From: Lineus longissimus
Taxonomy: Eukaryota > Nemertea > Pilidiophora > Heteronemertea > Lineidae
Length of the DNA: 64,000 bases
Direction: 5' to 3'
NCBI RefSeq assembly: GCF_910592395.1
Contig: NC_088315.1
Coordinates: 12,276,501-12,340,500, forward strand
Part shown: one piece after another, positions 50,733 through 62,915 of the stretch
Numbering within the stretch: position 1 is the stretch's first letter
Layout: each line of letters begins with the position of its first letter
Program-made: the position numbers and the translations under genes
Notes under the pieces: model-generated
What the model was told of the DNA's origin: nothing
Database searches by the model: none
What the model saw: the letters and a program-made list of their open reading frames with translations, nothing else

Positions 50733-51990
50733 TGGCCGCAGCACTACCAGCGATTAGCGCCAGAATGGTTTAAGTTACCGGTGTGTGCGTAAATCTTGTC
50801 TCCCGTTGGGTACATTGTGTCCTAAGATGAGCTATTTGTGAATAAATGGTGGAAAAGCAGCATTTGAGACAAGACCACTAATGAATATTCATAGGTTGGA
50901 GGGTCGAGGCCTATCAATTAGACGAGTGCATGTTTTTAACACTCAAGTACATATTTGGAGAGGTATTGAAAAAATATTTGTTGTGGCAAGTCTACAGATA
51001 TAAAGAAATTATTTGATGAAAAAAATAATTTCGAATTTTGCTAATTTGGTAATAGGTGGCGTGTTTGTGTTTTTTCTGCCAGTTGGCTGAAAAGAGTGGA
51101 AATATCAAAGTCTGTCTAATTTGTCGATTATCAAAAAATGTCCGTGGTCAACTACCAGTTTATTTTTCACCATTTACTTGCCCGACTGTCCGGAATAACA
51201 TAATCTAAATTTCAGATTCACAACCCCACGCAGTATTGGATGCGTCGCGGTCAAACATTGACAATTTAACTGCTAAAAGGCTTAAAAAATCAATTGTGGT
51301 CTTGTCTCCATTTGCCAAGTGGTCACTACAACTCCGCAGCGGACAACCTAAGTACATATACAATATAACGGCAACTACATAGTCCCACCATGTTCACAGA
51401 TTCTAGTCAAATCCCACCGGAATATCACATCATACTAGAAAATGGCAAGATTGTCGATGCAGTTGTTACAGATTTTCGCGGGAATTTGATCAGACATAGG
51501 CCTACCCCAAAACAATCGCCAACACACGACTTGATCCTCAAAATCAACGACATGCTCATAAGCAAGTTGCAGGTCTCCTCCAAAACGTTTTCGAGTGCAT
51601 GCCAGTTTCCGATGATGAAACGTACATGTTACACGACAACTATCGCGTTGGATTTCTTACATGTAATTTACTGACTCCGACGGCATGCCAACCGTTCGTC
51701 TCATCATAAAATTGGGTGCAATTGTTATATTTCTCCGAACCTTGACATCCCAAATGGACTGTGTATGTATATGTAACACGGTTTTAGACTTGCGGTTAAA
51801 TTTTCAGGAGAAGTTGTTTCAGATAAAAGTATATAATCAATATATTTGTAAACATACCGATCCAAGCTCGTTGTGCACACCGCCGATAAGTTGGCATGAT
51901 TTGTAAATAGCCAGTATTTTTTGATTAAAGTGTCATCTGTTACAATCACAGCCAGCCTAATATAACGGCCAGCCTTATCAAAATAGTATA
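50733..51990. other. Non-genic flank of the nest
   Basis: No recognised gene. A 94-codon frame at 51390-51674 (with YHIILENGKIVDAVVTDF) is the only moderately protein-like one, but no family was recognised. Confidence 0.4.
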
Positions 51991-52266
51991 CAGAGTGAGT
52001 CAATAAAAGCTGGACACTATTTTAAAAATTGTCTTGTGGTGCATTAATACATGTATATGCAATTTTTTTTCACTTGGCAGCAACTCTTCCTTCTTCTCTT
52101 GGCACCGGTTGCACTTCTTTAGGTTTATGCATGTCTGCACAAGTGACAGTTAAAGGGCTCAGGTGAATCTGACTTGCGCCAACACACTGCCAAAGTACAT
52201 GTGAAAAATGCACCATAAAACAATGGGGCTTTAAATAGTGTATAGTTTTTTTTGACTCACTTTGTG
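51991..52266. mobile_element. mariner-type MITE, TA duplication
   Basis: TIRs (CAGAGTGAGTCAATAAAAGC at left; inverse of CACAAAGTGAGTCAAAAAAA at right) of about 40 bp with several mismatches, and TA on each side (51989-51990, 52267-52268). No transposase; 276 bp. Confidence 0.65.
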
Positions 52267-52268
52267 TA

Positions 52269-53474
52269 GTGCTTGCAAATAATCGAATTAATGTTGGTAT
52301 CATAAAGCCACGAATGCCACAATTATGCTGACATTTACCATCCGAGATGACTAGGTCGTTGTGAAAAATATTTTGTGCTACGACAATTGAAAATCTCCAA
52401 CTTTTTTAGCCATGGATGACTGCATGAAAGGTTAACATCAAATGCCACGCTTACCGTCCGTCCGATTTCAAATTGGGCGGCGGATTAAAAACAAACCTGG
52501 CTCCTTAAAAATTGGTTTCTAGAAATATAAGATAATGATGGTTTGAGAAGTGTTTTGGTGTTTTGACGACAGTGTGCTAAAGACAAGGAGGACGGTAACG
52601 TGGTACAGGTATAGCCCCAGTACAATTACAGCCCCTATAGTGTTGAAATTAGCTTGCAGTACACATCAATGCACACTGCGGCTATATTGTACCGGGACTA
52701 TGATGACGCCGCCTTACCTTACTGGTTTAAATACCTCCGAATGATTGCCTTAACCTATGGCTATGTAATGAAAGACTCAGACATAGGTTTCACTAGCCAC
52801 TGCGGCGGATCCTGCCGGACGTTACGACAAACTGCCCCGTGACTGTTATGTATAGGTAGAGACCTAGATAAGGACCCTGTGGCACTTTCTAGGCATTCAA
52901 TAACTTTTGTGACCAAATGGGGCGCCAGCTTTGACACCGCCCAGATCACACAAATGGTTGAAAAGCAGTCAAAAAGGTGCGTGCTCATATGTAGGGGTGA
53001 AGGGGAATTTTCAGTCATGAGCTGACGCACCATCAGCACATGGAAACTATGACATTGACGTTAAAGGAAAAAGTACTTGAAACAGGAAAGGTCCATTCTC
53101 GTAGAAACAGCCCGCGTCAGAAGAACGTACGGGAGAGTGGTGGAACTCGCTCCGACTGGCCTGCGAGACCACCACCCGGACCTTTCCGGAAAATCGGCCT
53201 GAAAATTGCGTGGCGATAATTAAGCTGCGAGCTAACGAGGAAAGAAACAATAGAGCTCATTGATATGCAATCTATTTACGTAACTAAACGAAATCGAACC
53301 CACGTTGTTAAGGATTGAGAGAGTCGGTAAGTTTGCGAAACATTAACGTTTATTCCGCAAGGACAACGAGGACAACGACAACGCAACAAGTGAACTAAAA
53401 TATACAAAGAAACATACATAAGCTTTGCATCAGGGAGTATAAAATACCTCCGGTAAAACGGCAATAAATGACAA
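52269..53474. other. Non-genic spacer
   Basis: No gene or repeat recognised. Confidence 0.4.
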
Positions 53475-53781
53475 ATTTTGTCGGGAATTGTCATCCCGAA
53501 TATACTAAAGTACATCAAACGTCAATTCAGCCCACGCTAGGTCCTGGCGACTGGTACAGAAGACATCCGTTTCTGGTACATTTCACCAATCTAGGGATGG
53601 TCACTCGGGTTCTGTTTATCTTAAAGGCCTTCCCACACCAAGAAACAGGAAGTGACTCATGCTTTCTTCAGAAGCCAAGGTTTGGCAAGATTAGTCTTAT
53701 AGCAAATAAAGTTAGTTCTCTGATGGTAACCAAAGAGTTTGCCTCGTCCTATAGCATCATATCCCCAAACTTCCACAAATT
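53475..53781 (+). repeat. Dispersed ~307-bp repeat, copy 2
   Basis: Same orientation and nearly identical to 9596-9902. A 195-codon frame (53468-54055) runs through it, but the part beyond the repeat is not recognisable and the corresponding frame in copy 1 is not maintained past the repeat, so it is not called as a gene. Confidence 0.8.
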
Positions 53782-56700
53782 TAAAGATAAGAAAATTACC
53801 TACCGAATTTGCCCGCACCAGTGCAACGTGGGAACACCCGGAGTGAAGACAAAATGCCAACTAACATGGCGGGGAGGCGTTGCCGAATTTATAGTAGGCC
53901 CAGAAAATGATGTAACAACCGTGTCAACCCTAGTCCCTATTGATCAAGAACTTCATACCGTGGCCACGGACTTAATAATCAGGAGATCAATAGAGGCCAA
54001 GGTTGACACAGAATCTAGGCCTAGAAATACGGAGGAAAGGAAATTTAAATATTAATTAATGAATTCTGAACACACATGATCATCTATATCATTCCTGAAA
54101 GTGGCAGTGCTCTCCTCCAAGCTGTTGCGAAGGAGTTCTCCAGAACCGATTTTTAGGTCATTTGACAAATACCTAAAACAATAGAGCTCGTCGTCCGTCA
54201 TCGTCGTCGTCGGCGTCAGTTAGCAAGGCACGTTTTGTAACTGCTGGAGCTATCGACTTGAAACTTGGTACATATTTTTCCCTAGCAATGACACATTTGA
54301 GACCAAATTTCGGTCCGGTTCGATTCCTGATTTTGTCACCAGGTGGCTAAAACCGAAAACACAAAATGTGCTAAATATCCCAAACTAAGGGGTCGATCAT
54401 CACCTAATTTTTATCAAGGAAACATTATGACGATACATGACATATCACACCGGTTTTTGATTTGACATACTTTTAATGGTCACAGAGGTCGTATAGCGTA
54501 AATAAGCCGATGGTGGCATGTTTCGTAACTACTGGCTTGAAACTCCGTACATATGTAGCCCTCAACTTACAAGGATCGAAAAGAACAACCGAGTTATGGC
54601 TATTCAAAGGTATAAAGGTACTGCACCTAAATGGGAAAGGATGGGCGAATGTTACCAGAATCGACTCAAATCAAAGTTTCAGGAATTGATACCGAACTGG
54701 AGGCATTGGTTGTCTCACCAAAACCGCGAGAAATTTTTTAGCCCCACCCTCGTGGTTTTGGTGAGATCATCAATACCGACAGTGACGAATAATGTGGTTT
54801 TACCCAAGCTGTTATGGTTGCCTCACCATAACCGCTGAATTCAAAACGAGGCTTCATTGGCGCATAGTGCATTTGCACTGTAATGTCCGGTTGATTCTAA
54901 ACCCAGTTGTTTTAGAATTTCAAATATCGATTGGCATTGTTTTGATCCCTCTGAGCCTGTAATCACCAAATAAACCCATATACTGTATACTAATCATTTT
55001 CATGTAAGGATGACATTAAAGTAGGCAAAGAATGCCCAACTTAAGATGTATGTTGTTCAGACAGTATACATTGAGTAAATCGCACGGCTCTGAGAAAAGA
55101 GCTTCCTACCTTGATCCTCTACTTTTTCAGCACGTGAAAACTCCATGTCAGTCCGACCTCCCGTTTCTGAGATATGACCGTTTTGGGACTTGACGTCCAA
55201 TTTTAATTTTTGGGACACAACTTCAGCGTTTCGGTTGCCACTAAAAGCGTCCTCTTTTGGATTTCGCAAGGAATGAATGAAAATCTTCAGTACTAACGCC
55301 GTGCTGCCTACATCGAATGTATTTCTTGCTATCTCTTTTACCTGTTATCGTACTTTGCGTTTAGAGTAGTACAATTGCATGTGTGCTGTTCTATTCGATA
55401 AGGATTACGATTAGAGGGCTAGGAATAGTATTGGTGGGGGGGGGCCTTGCTTAAAATCAGTGTGGCAACGAAAATGCATTACGGGACTAGCGTATAAATA
55501 GCCATGATCTAATTTTATACACTGTAGCTATTTTCACGCGAAACCCGTATGACGAGAGTCCCAAATGACATTTTGAGTTATCATGGTCTCCAGATGGGTT
55601 CAAACTACGGGTTTAAACCGAAGAACCAATATATCTACAGTCAGAAGGCATCACTCACCTTTGGTTTATCATTGGCCTGGTTTGATAGGCAAATTCCGTA
55701 TTCAGCTTGGAAAATACAATTTGCCTTTCAAATCATACTTTAGAATGTTAATCAATTTATCTGCAACGGCTATTTTGCGAAGCGATTTAGTCATCTCGAT
55801 TAGAAAACATCATGACAAAGTGCCCCTATGAGACGAAAACAGTTTATCAGTTCTTATATTTACCAGAACTCATTCAAGACATTCATCTAATGTTACATTT
55901 TCATTGGACACTAAAATGGGGTAAGAATCGGAGATAAAGAGATCAGCATGGGTGTTACTCAGAGGCAGGCAGCTTTCGAACATGTTGTCGATAACTTGGC
56001 TTTCAAACGTGTCGATTTAAAAATGAAGGGCCAAACCTTCAGCCAAATCCGGTGTGTTGCCGTGTGTCTTATAACCAAAGGATATCTTACTGGTAATAAA
56101 TGGCATGACGGAAACATTTATTGCCAATTGAGTAAGCGGAGGGGGAGGCGTATGGAAAAGGGTGAGCTTGATTACCATCAGGGATCAAGAATGCTTCAAA
56201 AGACGGTAATAGGCCATCAAAACAACTTCATCTGATATTTTTTGAACATGTTGAATATCAACAAGGGTGTTTGGAGCTTGATTCCAATGGTTTACTGTCT
56301 CAGTAATTTCCATTTTCTCTCGAAGGCATCAACTGGTCAGATTTCCGGCGCCATCAACGGAAGTTTTCTCCTGCTCCTTTTTCTTGAATCCCGTTAGAGT
56401 CGTTGTCTGTCGAAGCGGCTATATGTATGATGGGGGGGGGGGGGGGGGGGTAATATACGTCTTTTTATCAGTAGTCAATTTTGTGTCCTTCGAAATTAGC
56501 AACGTGTTTGTTGTCCGTGCAGGGGCGTAGCTTGAGGGTGAGCAAGGAAGTCACCAAAAAATTAATGTGTTTCTGAACGTGATTTTCTGAGTGTCATTTT
56601 GTCTCCTCACCTCTCCAGCCCAAAAAGGTACCTACATGTACGCCCCTGCCATGATGAGCACCTGACTCGTTGGCTCAAGTGTTGACTCCGTGGGTGTGTC

Positions 56701-57591
56701 CTATGACATCTATTAGATATTCCCGAGTCTGGTCAATAGGACTCTTTGATCATATTCAGGGTATGTACAATTTGAACTGAAGGTATCCGCTAATCATGTC
56801 TTGGGGAAGAACCATACCTGATGCTGTGCTTGAATCTGATAGGGATATCGAAAGATCTATATGTTTGGACACAGTTACAATCTGAGGAATGATCGCGAAT
56901 CATCTGATTTGGTCCTTCGTCATCGTCCTCACCGCAAGACAGTGCCCTTGGTAATTTGACAGCCTCCCATAGCCCAGGACGGTTCGGGGGAGAGGAATAA
57001 GTGGACCCCATATGAAATGAGAACGTCTGTTTTTAATGCTATACCGGAAAACAGACCAGATGGTGTCGTTCAGAAAAAAAACCTATAAAAATGCACCTGG
57101 TAATACACTCTATTTAAATGCTTAGAATCAAGAAATTAGAAAAAACATCATGGTTTTTAATGGGTGGATTAACTTTCCTTGACTCAGATACAATTCATAG
57201 TAAAGATAACACGACGAACAAAACGATATCTTAGCTCTGAGCTTTTTGTCGAAGAGACCAAACGGATTATTCAATATCCCGTGCTATAGCGATGTCTTAG
57301 AAGGGTTTTAAAACTTCATATAAAATACAATTTCCTTTTCAGCCTCCAAATAAGTTACACTATTTGATGCATGTAATATTTTTTGTGAAAAGAAATCAGG
57401 CAGCAACCAGTGAATAGTAGTGATAGCCATTGAATAATAGCCGAACTATCTTGCGAAAGCCGCCTTTTGTCAAAATCTGGTACCGAGTGCTATTTAAGTT
57501 GCTGTGGTATTGCAGTCCAAATTTTTAGACTTGATTCATTCTTGGTAGAATGGAGAAGAAGCAAATGTCAAAAACTTGATTCGTTGTGTTA
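53782..57591. other. Non-genic stretch with GTCGTC-rich segment and poly-G tracts
   Basis: No gene recognised in 3.8 kb. A stretch near 54185-54350 (GTCGTCCGTCATCGTCGTCG then GTAACTGCTGGAGCTATCGA) has the look of a dispersed repeat. G runs occur near 55435 and 56433-56450. Confidence 0.4.
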
Positions 57592-57996
57592 AGCCCGTTA
57601 CACACGAGGGACTTCTCACCAACTTAGTTGGAATTTTAATTCATAACAGGAATCCAGACCAGGTAACTAATACTTTGCCCGATGAGTTGGAGTTGCTGGC
57701 TGCACTACCGACTTGTTCTATTTCTCAACGACATCTTTTGTTTATATAAGGATTTTTTTGTTTATATAAGGAGTGTGGGGGAGAAATTTCCCCGTGTGAT
57801 TCAGTCAACAACATAGTTGGGCCATATTTTGACTCTTTATCTTTATAGACTAAATATAGTGCAGGACCTAAATATTGCTGGGATTATGTCTTTCGTGTGA
57901 GTGGGTGAACGACTCTCAACTTCCAGTCACCTGTGCACCTGTTCTTAATTTTAAAACCAACTAAGTTGGTGAGAAGTCCCTCGTGTGTAACGGGCT
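57592..57996. mobile_element. 405-bp MITE, PIF/Harbinger-like (TTA duplication)
   Basis: TIRs AGCCCGTTACACACGAGGGA... and inverse, about 40 bp and nearly perfect through CTTCTCACCAACTTAGTTGG, flanked by TTA on both sides (57589-57591 and 57997-57999). TTA fits the TWA target of PIF/Harbinger. No coding capacity. Confidence 0.78.
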
Positions 57997-58229
57997 TTAC
58001 TGGACAGGCAAACAGTTTAGGGATAGGAACCTGATAGTTTCCGTATGGTGATAGGTCACCACTGTAGATTAATTATGCCCCCGCCATAGTGGGGGCATTA
58101 TGTACTTGGGTGGTTTCCGGCCGCCGCCGCCGCACTGAATTCCGGACTATAACTCAAGAACCCCTTGTTCAGCTAACTTGGAATTTTTAGGGGGTGTAGG
58201 CCAAGTGTGTCAAAGGGTCCCTCTTGATT

Positions 58230-58745
58230 TTGGGCGCGTTCCAAAGTCCAATATGGCCGCCAGCCGCCAGCCGTCATCCTAGATTTTCGCATTCCGCTCG
58301 TTAACTGAAGAACCACATGTCTGACAGACTTCAATCTTTTGTGGTGTAATGGCCTATGGTAGGGGAGGTTCCCTATCAATTTTGGTCGCGCTCCGAAATT
58401 CAACATGGCCACCAAGAGGCCATCTTGGATTTTGCAGTCCAGACTATAACTCAAAACCGGGTGGCCTGATTGATCTCTAATATCTATGGTGTAATAAGGT
58501 GGATTGGGGGAGGTTCCCTATCGATTTTTGTCGCGCTCCGAAATTCAATATGGCCACCAAGAGGCCATCTTTGATTTCTCATCCGGATTATAACTCAAGA
58601 ACAGGTAGCCCGATTGATCTCTAAATTCTATGGTGTAATAGGGTGGATTGGGGGAGGTTCCCTATCGATTTTGGTTGCGCTCCGAAATTCAATATGGCCA
58701 CCAAGAGGCCATTGCAGTCCGGACTATAACTCGAGAACAGGTGGC
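58230..58745 (+). repeat. ~145-bp tandem repeat
   Basis: Units containing GGGGAGGTTCCCTATCGATT, GCGCTCCGAAATTCAATATG, GCCACCAAGAGGCCAT and GGACTATAACTC; AGGTTCCC recurs at 58366, 58511 and 58655. Three to four diverged copies. The first lies next to (CCG)n sequence at 58120. Confidence 0.8.
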
Positions 58746-58748
58746 CTG

Positions 58749-59480
58749 ATAAGAGAGATGAGGAAGTCATAGCCAGGCCGAATCAGTCCTGGTTGCTCCA
58801 CCGTGTTGACAACATGATGAGAGAGATTAGGAAGTCACAGCCAGGCCGAATCAGTCATGGCTGCTCCACCGTGTTGATAACATGATGAGAGAGATTAGGA
58901 AGTCATAGCCAGGCCGAATCAGTCCTGGCTGCTCCACCGTGTTGACAACATGATGAGAGAGATGAGGAAGTCACAGCCAGGCCGAATCAGTCCTGGCTGC
59001 TCCACCGTGTTGACAACATGATGAGAGCGATTAGTGTTGACAACATGATGAGAGAGATCAGGAAGTCACAGCCAGGCCGAATCAGTCCTGGCTGCTCCAC
59101 CGTGTTGACAACATGATGAGAGAGATGAGGAAGTCACAGCCAGGCCGAATCAGTCCTGGCTGCTCCACCGTGTTGACAACATGATGAGAGAGATCAGGAA
59201 GTCACAGCCAGGCCGAATCAGTCCTGGCTGCTCCACCGTGTTGACAACATGATGAGAGAGATGAGGAAGTCACAGCCAGGCCGAATCAGTCCTGGCTGCT
59301 CCACCGTGTTGACAACATGATGAGAGTGATGAGACAGCCAGGCCGCATCAGTCTTCGCCGCACTGCCTAGTTATTGATATGGCGAGAGAGATGAGACAGT
59401 CACATCCAGGCCAAATCAGTCTTGGCTGCTCTGCCAAGTTGTCTACATGGTGAGAGAGATGAGACAGTCACAGCCAGGCC
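58749..59480 (+). repeat. 68-bp minisatellite, about nine copies
   Basis: Unit GATGAGAGAGATGAGGAAGT, CACAGCCAGGCCGAATCAGT, CCTGGCTGCTCCACCGTGTT, GACAACAT, with starts near 58816, 58884, 58951, 59047, 59115, 59183, 59251 and 59319. One unit (about 59020-59045) is truncated. Copies in the middle are almost identical; edge copies are diverged. Confidence 0.95.
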
Positions 59481-59489
59481 TCGCCCTCG

Positions 59490-59600
59490 CTTTCATAAGT
59501 CGTCCCCCCGACTTAATAAGTCGTCCCCTCGACTTACTAAGTCGTCCCCCCGAGATAATAAGTCGTCCCCCCGGCATAATAAGTCGTCCCGCCGATAATT
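59490..59600 (+). repeat. 21-bp tandem repeat
   Basis: About five units of AATAAGTCGTCCCCCCGACT type. The frame reading ISRPPD repeats is an artefact of the 21-bp period. Confidence 0.9.
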
Positions 59601-60035
59601 TTTTTTCGATGTCCTTTCCCAGCCACCGTACTAAAGTATTGAACTAGAACTGTGAAATTTGCTTTCAGCAAATTTGTGTCCATCACCAGGGGGTGATGAG
59701 TTGCTCCACAGCCATTCACACGTGGGTATGGCGATTTAACGAATCTGCCCAACATTGCAAAAGGAAGTAGTGTAGTGATCTCCCTGTCTATTCGCTATAC
59801 CGTTTCGCGAATTATCTATTTCCGGACATATTCGCTCGCTCCTTTCTCAAAATAACACACTCATTAATCATTCAAACAGTCAGATGGGCATGATAGTTCA
59901 TCGATAAGCATTTACGGCTCTTAGTTCTGATTCCTACTTTCAACCGTCACACAGTTCTCCGTTTTCTTCGCTCAACATACTCGACAGCGCGCGGGATCGG
60001 CCATGAGGATGACGTTAACATAACGGGGGCGGAGC

Positions 60036-60380
60036 TTAATACATGCTAATGTATGCATGATTGACAAAATCCCGGCCTCGCCGGCCGGTGATGTTAAAAA
60101 TCAGAGCCAAAAAGTGCTTCAAAAGCACCGAAATGATCAGAATCTGGGGCCTATAATCAGCAAGTTGAAGGATGTTTATGTGGTGTTCATGAAGTGGTCC
60201 GTGGGTTCTTTTGAAACAAAATACCTCTACTGCATACGTCATCTTCAATGCCTTGATGGCCTTGTTGATCTGCTTTGCCTTCAACCACGCTTTGTCATCC
60301 ATGTTCCTCGGAGGAATAGTCGAAACTGTCACACACGATTTTGGTGCAGCACTTGTAACATGACATACTATTTCATGAAA
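60036..60380 (-). other. Possible SGNH-hydrolase-like exon 2
   Basis: The minus-strand phase reads CVTVSTIPPRNMDDKAWLKA and KQINKAIKALKMTYAVEVFC, resembling the second half of SGNH/GDSL-like esterase domains. An AG just before TGCTGCACC (near 60350) could be its acceptor site. It lies 3' (minus sense) of the segment at 60663-60862. Whether this belongs to a host gene or a transposon-borne esterase is unclear, and the C-terminal part is unrecognised. Confidence 0.35.
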
Positions 60381-60662
60381 GCAATATTACAGAGACCATA
60401 AAACGCTATTTCAAAACCCTATCAACCTCTTCTTCGAAACAAGCAACTTAATCAAGCAATTTTATACTTGAAGTTGTCTATCCATATGTCTTCCAATGTT
60501 TACAATATTTTGCATCAGTTCAATGATTGCTTCTTCATCATTTGATTTAAAAAGGACTTTACGTCATATAAAACTTATGGCCAAACTTTACTAGCTCCAT
60601 GTTCCTTCCACATCAATGCAGGCCTAGCACTACCATGATGGCTGCTAGCTGGAAAACTTACA

Positions 60663-60862
60663 TAAATGCGATCACAAATTTCCTTCGTCGAGAATCCGGG
60701 CCCGCTGGCAGCACAGTCATTCGTCCCGACCAAAATGAATACGTCAGTAAAAGCACCCCACCGAATCTTTTTACATTTTTCTAACAAAGAAACAGTGTTT
60801 AACCCTTGAAAAGCAAACGTAATGTGGTCACTGAATGGGCATCCCAGAGCACTATTGTCCAC
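60663..60862 (-). other. Possible SGNH-hydrolase-like exon 1
   Basis: Minus-strand phase with HITFAFQGLNTVSLL and TDVFILVGTNDCA; VGTND fits the block III (GxND) of SGNH hydrolases. The phase leads into CGCATTTAT|GTAAGT, a near-consensus 5' splice site near 60663-60658, after which the reading is no longer protein-like. The upstream border was not found. Evidence rests on two motifs and a splice site, so it is tentative. Confidence 0.4.
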
Positions 60863-60949
60863 ATATTTTAGAATCGAAGCAGAAAAAAATCACCGTTCGT
60901 TTTGCACAGGTCGCCATTTTCATGATTTTTTACGATAACTCCAGCCGTT

Positions 60950-61320
60950 TGGAATTCGTTTGAACACAAACGGCAGGAATTTTTCTTTTTCACGGAAACT
61001 ATTTGAAAGAAAACGAAAAGCGTTTAGAACGCGTTTGCTGACAAATGGCGCAATGCCGTTTTGACGAAACGAAAACAAAACGGTTTTAAAAACGTTCATC
61101 AAACGAATTTCAAACGCTCTTCAAACGAAGTTCGTTTAGGGTGAAACGAAATTGCGTTCGCTTTCAAACGCGATATGAAACGGGAAATACACGGTAGGGC
61201 CAGCGTTTGACAATCGTTTTACAAACGTTTCAAGATCGTTTGGGTGCGTTTTATTGTTCACATTTCAAACGAATTTCAAACGATCTTAGATACGTTTTAA
61301 ACGCGTTTGAAACGAAATCA
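60950..61320. repeat. CGTTT/AAACG-rich block
   Basis: Within about 370 bp the words AAACG and CGTTT occur dozens of times on both strands (CAAACGAATTTCAAACG, GATCGTTTGGGTGCGTTTTA, TTTTAAACGCGTTTGAAACG), with irregular spacing. No fixed unit length, no gene. Confidence 0.75.
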
Positions 61321-62915
61321 ATTTGGAGACGGCCCCTAAGTTGACATGTTTCCTTGACAACAAAGTTGTCGATGCAACCTTCTTCTAACCAACATCGCAG
61401 TGTTGGATTCTGACTCGATCATGCCATGTTTCCCAGAACCTGATGAAACGACTTGAGAGAACATTACGAGACGAACTGATATAATCGTCAAATCCGACTT
61501 TTTGTTTCTTCCAAAAATTGTGAAGAAAATGTATTCGAACCGCACCATAGATTCAAGCGATGCAGTCAAGTCATTTTCCTAAAACGACTGTGGTCGCAGT
61601 TGGCTCACGGTAACATAAGGCCTCATCGACCACAGTCGCATTCGGCAATGAAAGGGTTAACACTTAGTTTCTTCAGACCATTGGAATAGGAATTAATCAA
61701 GTGGAAATACAAAGACAGCACAAAATTCAAATCATCGCAACCCCGTGCTTTACTTGAAAGATTAATCGTACCCTTTCACTGTCATGTTTAATACTCTCGA
61801 GTTCTTCTTTATGACTAGTCAGTTTGGGGTTCCACAAAAGGTTCTGGGAAGAGTTAGCAACTCTGTGTTCTATGTAAATGATTGATAAAAAAACAACACT
61901 ACAACGTTGTAAAGACGACGTTTCGGATATTTTGAATCCTTTTTCAAAGTCTAATGTACAGACAGGAAATATATGTTTATATACAAGTATAACAGAAGAC
62001 GTGAGGATGATGACGGACGTCATTAAAAAACAGGACTCCCTGTCCACCTGTCTATTTGTTGATATCTAAAATAAACAAAGTCATTGATTGGCCGGAGGGC
62101 AGGGGTCAAAGGTGAAGGCACTGTTGAGTTTATGCTTCGGGAGTTTCCGGAGTATCTCCGAGTCCGAAGTCACGTGATGTGATTGACATTCTATGTAAAT
62201 GATTACCGAAATCCATGTCCATGTCGACTGCCAATACTGTTCGTTTCTTTGTTCATGATTGTTTTCTATATTGTGACCACCCGAATTTCATCATAGATGT
62301 ATCACATATTTCAGATATCAAATAATAGTTAAAGCTTTTTAAATTGTATTCTGACTTCATTTACTTACCTGTAAGTCATGAGTCATCACCACTTTTTAGC
62401 TGGCTGAAGCATGTCGGGGTAACGATAAATCCTTTAAAATTTGGTGCTGCCATCAGTATTGTGGCAATGGCTCATAATCGAGGCAATTCCTTAGCTGGAA
62501 CAAAGAGTTACAACTAAACCACTCCAGCCAGCTTACTACAGCTAGTTTCAGCCTTCACCATATGAAACCGGCCTTCAATAGATTTCCTAGTAGGCACTAT
62601 GAAGACATCTCTTTTCACTATCATGCCTATATCCATGGCCAAAAAGGCGAAAAAAGGTTAACAGGAGGCCATTTTCTAAGAGCGCCAAGGACATTTTGTT
62701 CATCACTTGAACCTAGGCTTTGTCAGTGGCTTTACGTGCCCGATAAACGTCAACCTTTTCCATATCTACCGACATCATTATCCGCGGGGGCCAGGCGACA
62801 TGATGATACACTTCGTGCATCATAAAAAACCGAGAATAGCATCTCTCAATACTCAAGAGACCTGTGTTCCTCATAATCAACTCAAATTGTTCATATAAAA
62901 AATGGCTCTTAATGA
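61321..62915. other. Non-genic spacer
   Basis: No gene recognised. A short inverted pair CGACTGTGGTCG / CGACCACAGTCG lies near 61584 and 61629. Confidence 0.4.

Noticed and set aside
53468-54055. 195-codon frame through the dispersed repeat.
   Set aside because: First half is the 307-bp repeat, second half is unrecognised, and the frame is not kept in the other copy.
58749-59480. Regular ~68-bp repeats that might suggest a CRISPR array.
   Set aside because: There are no variable spacers between short repeats, the whole unit repeats, and the context is animal DNA. It is a minisatellite.
59447-59647. Frame with ISRPPD/IISRPPG repeats.
   Set aside because: Translation of the 21-bp tandem repeat.
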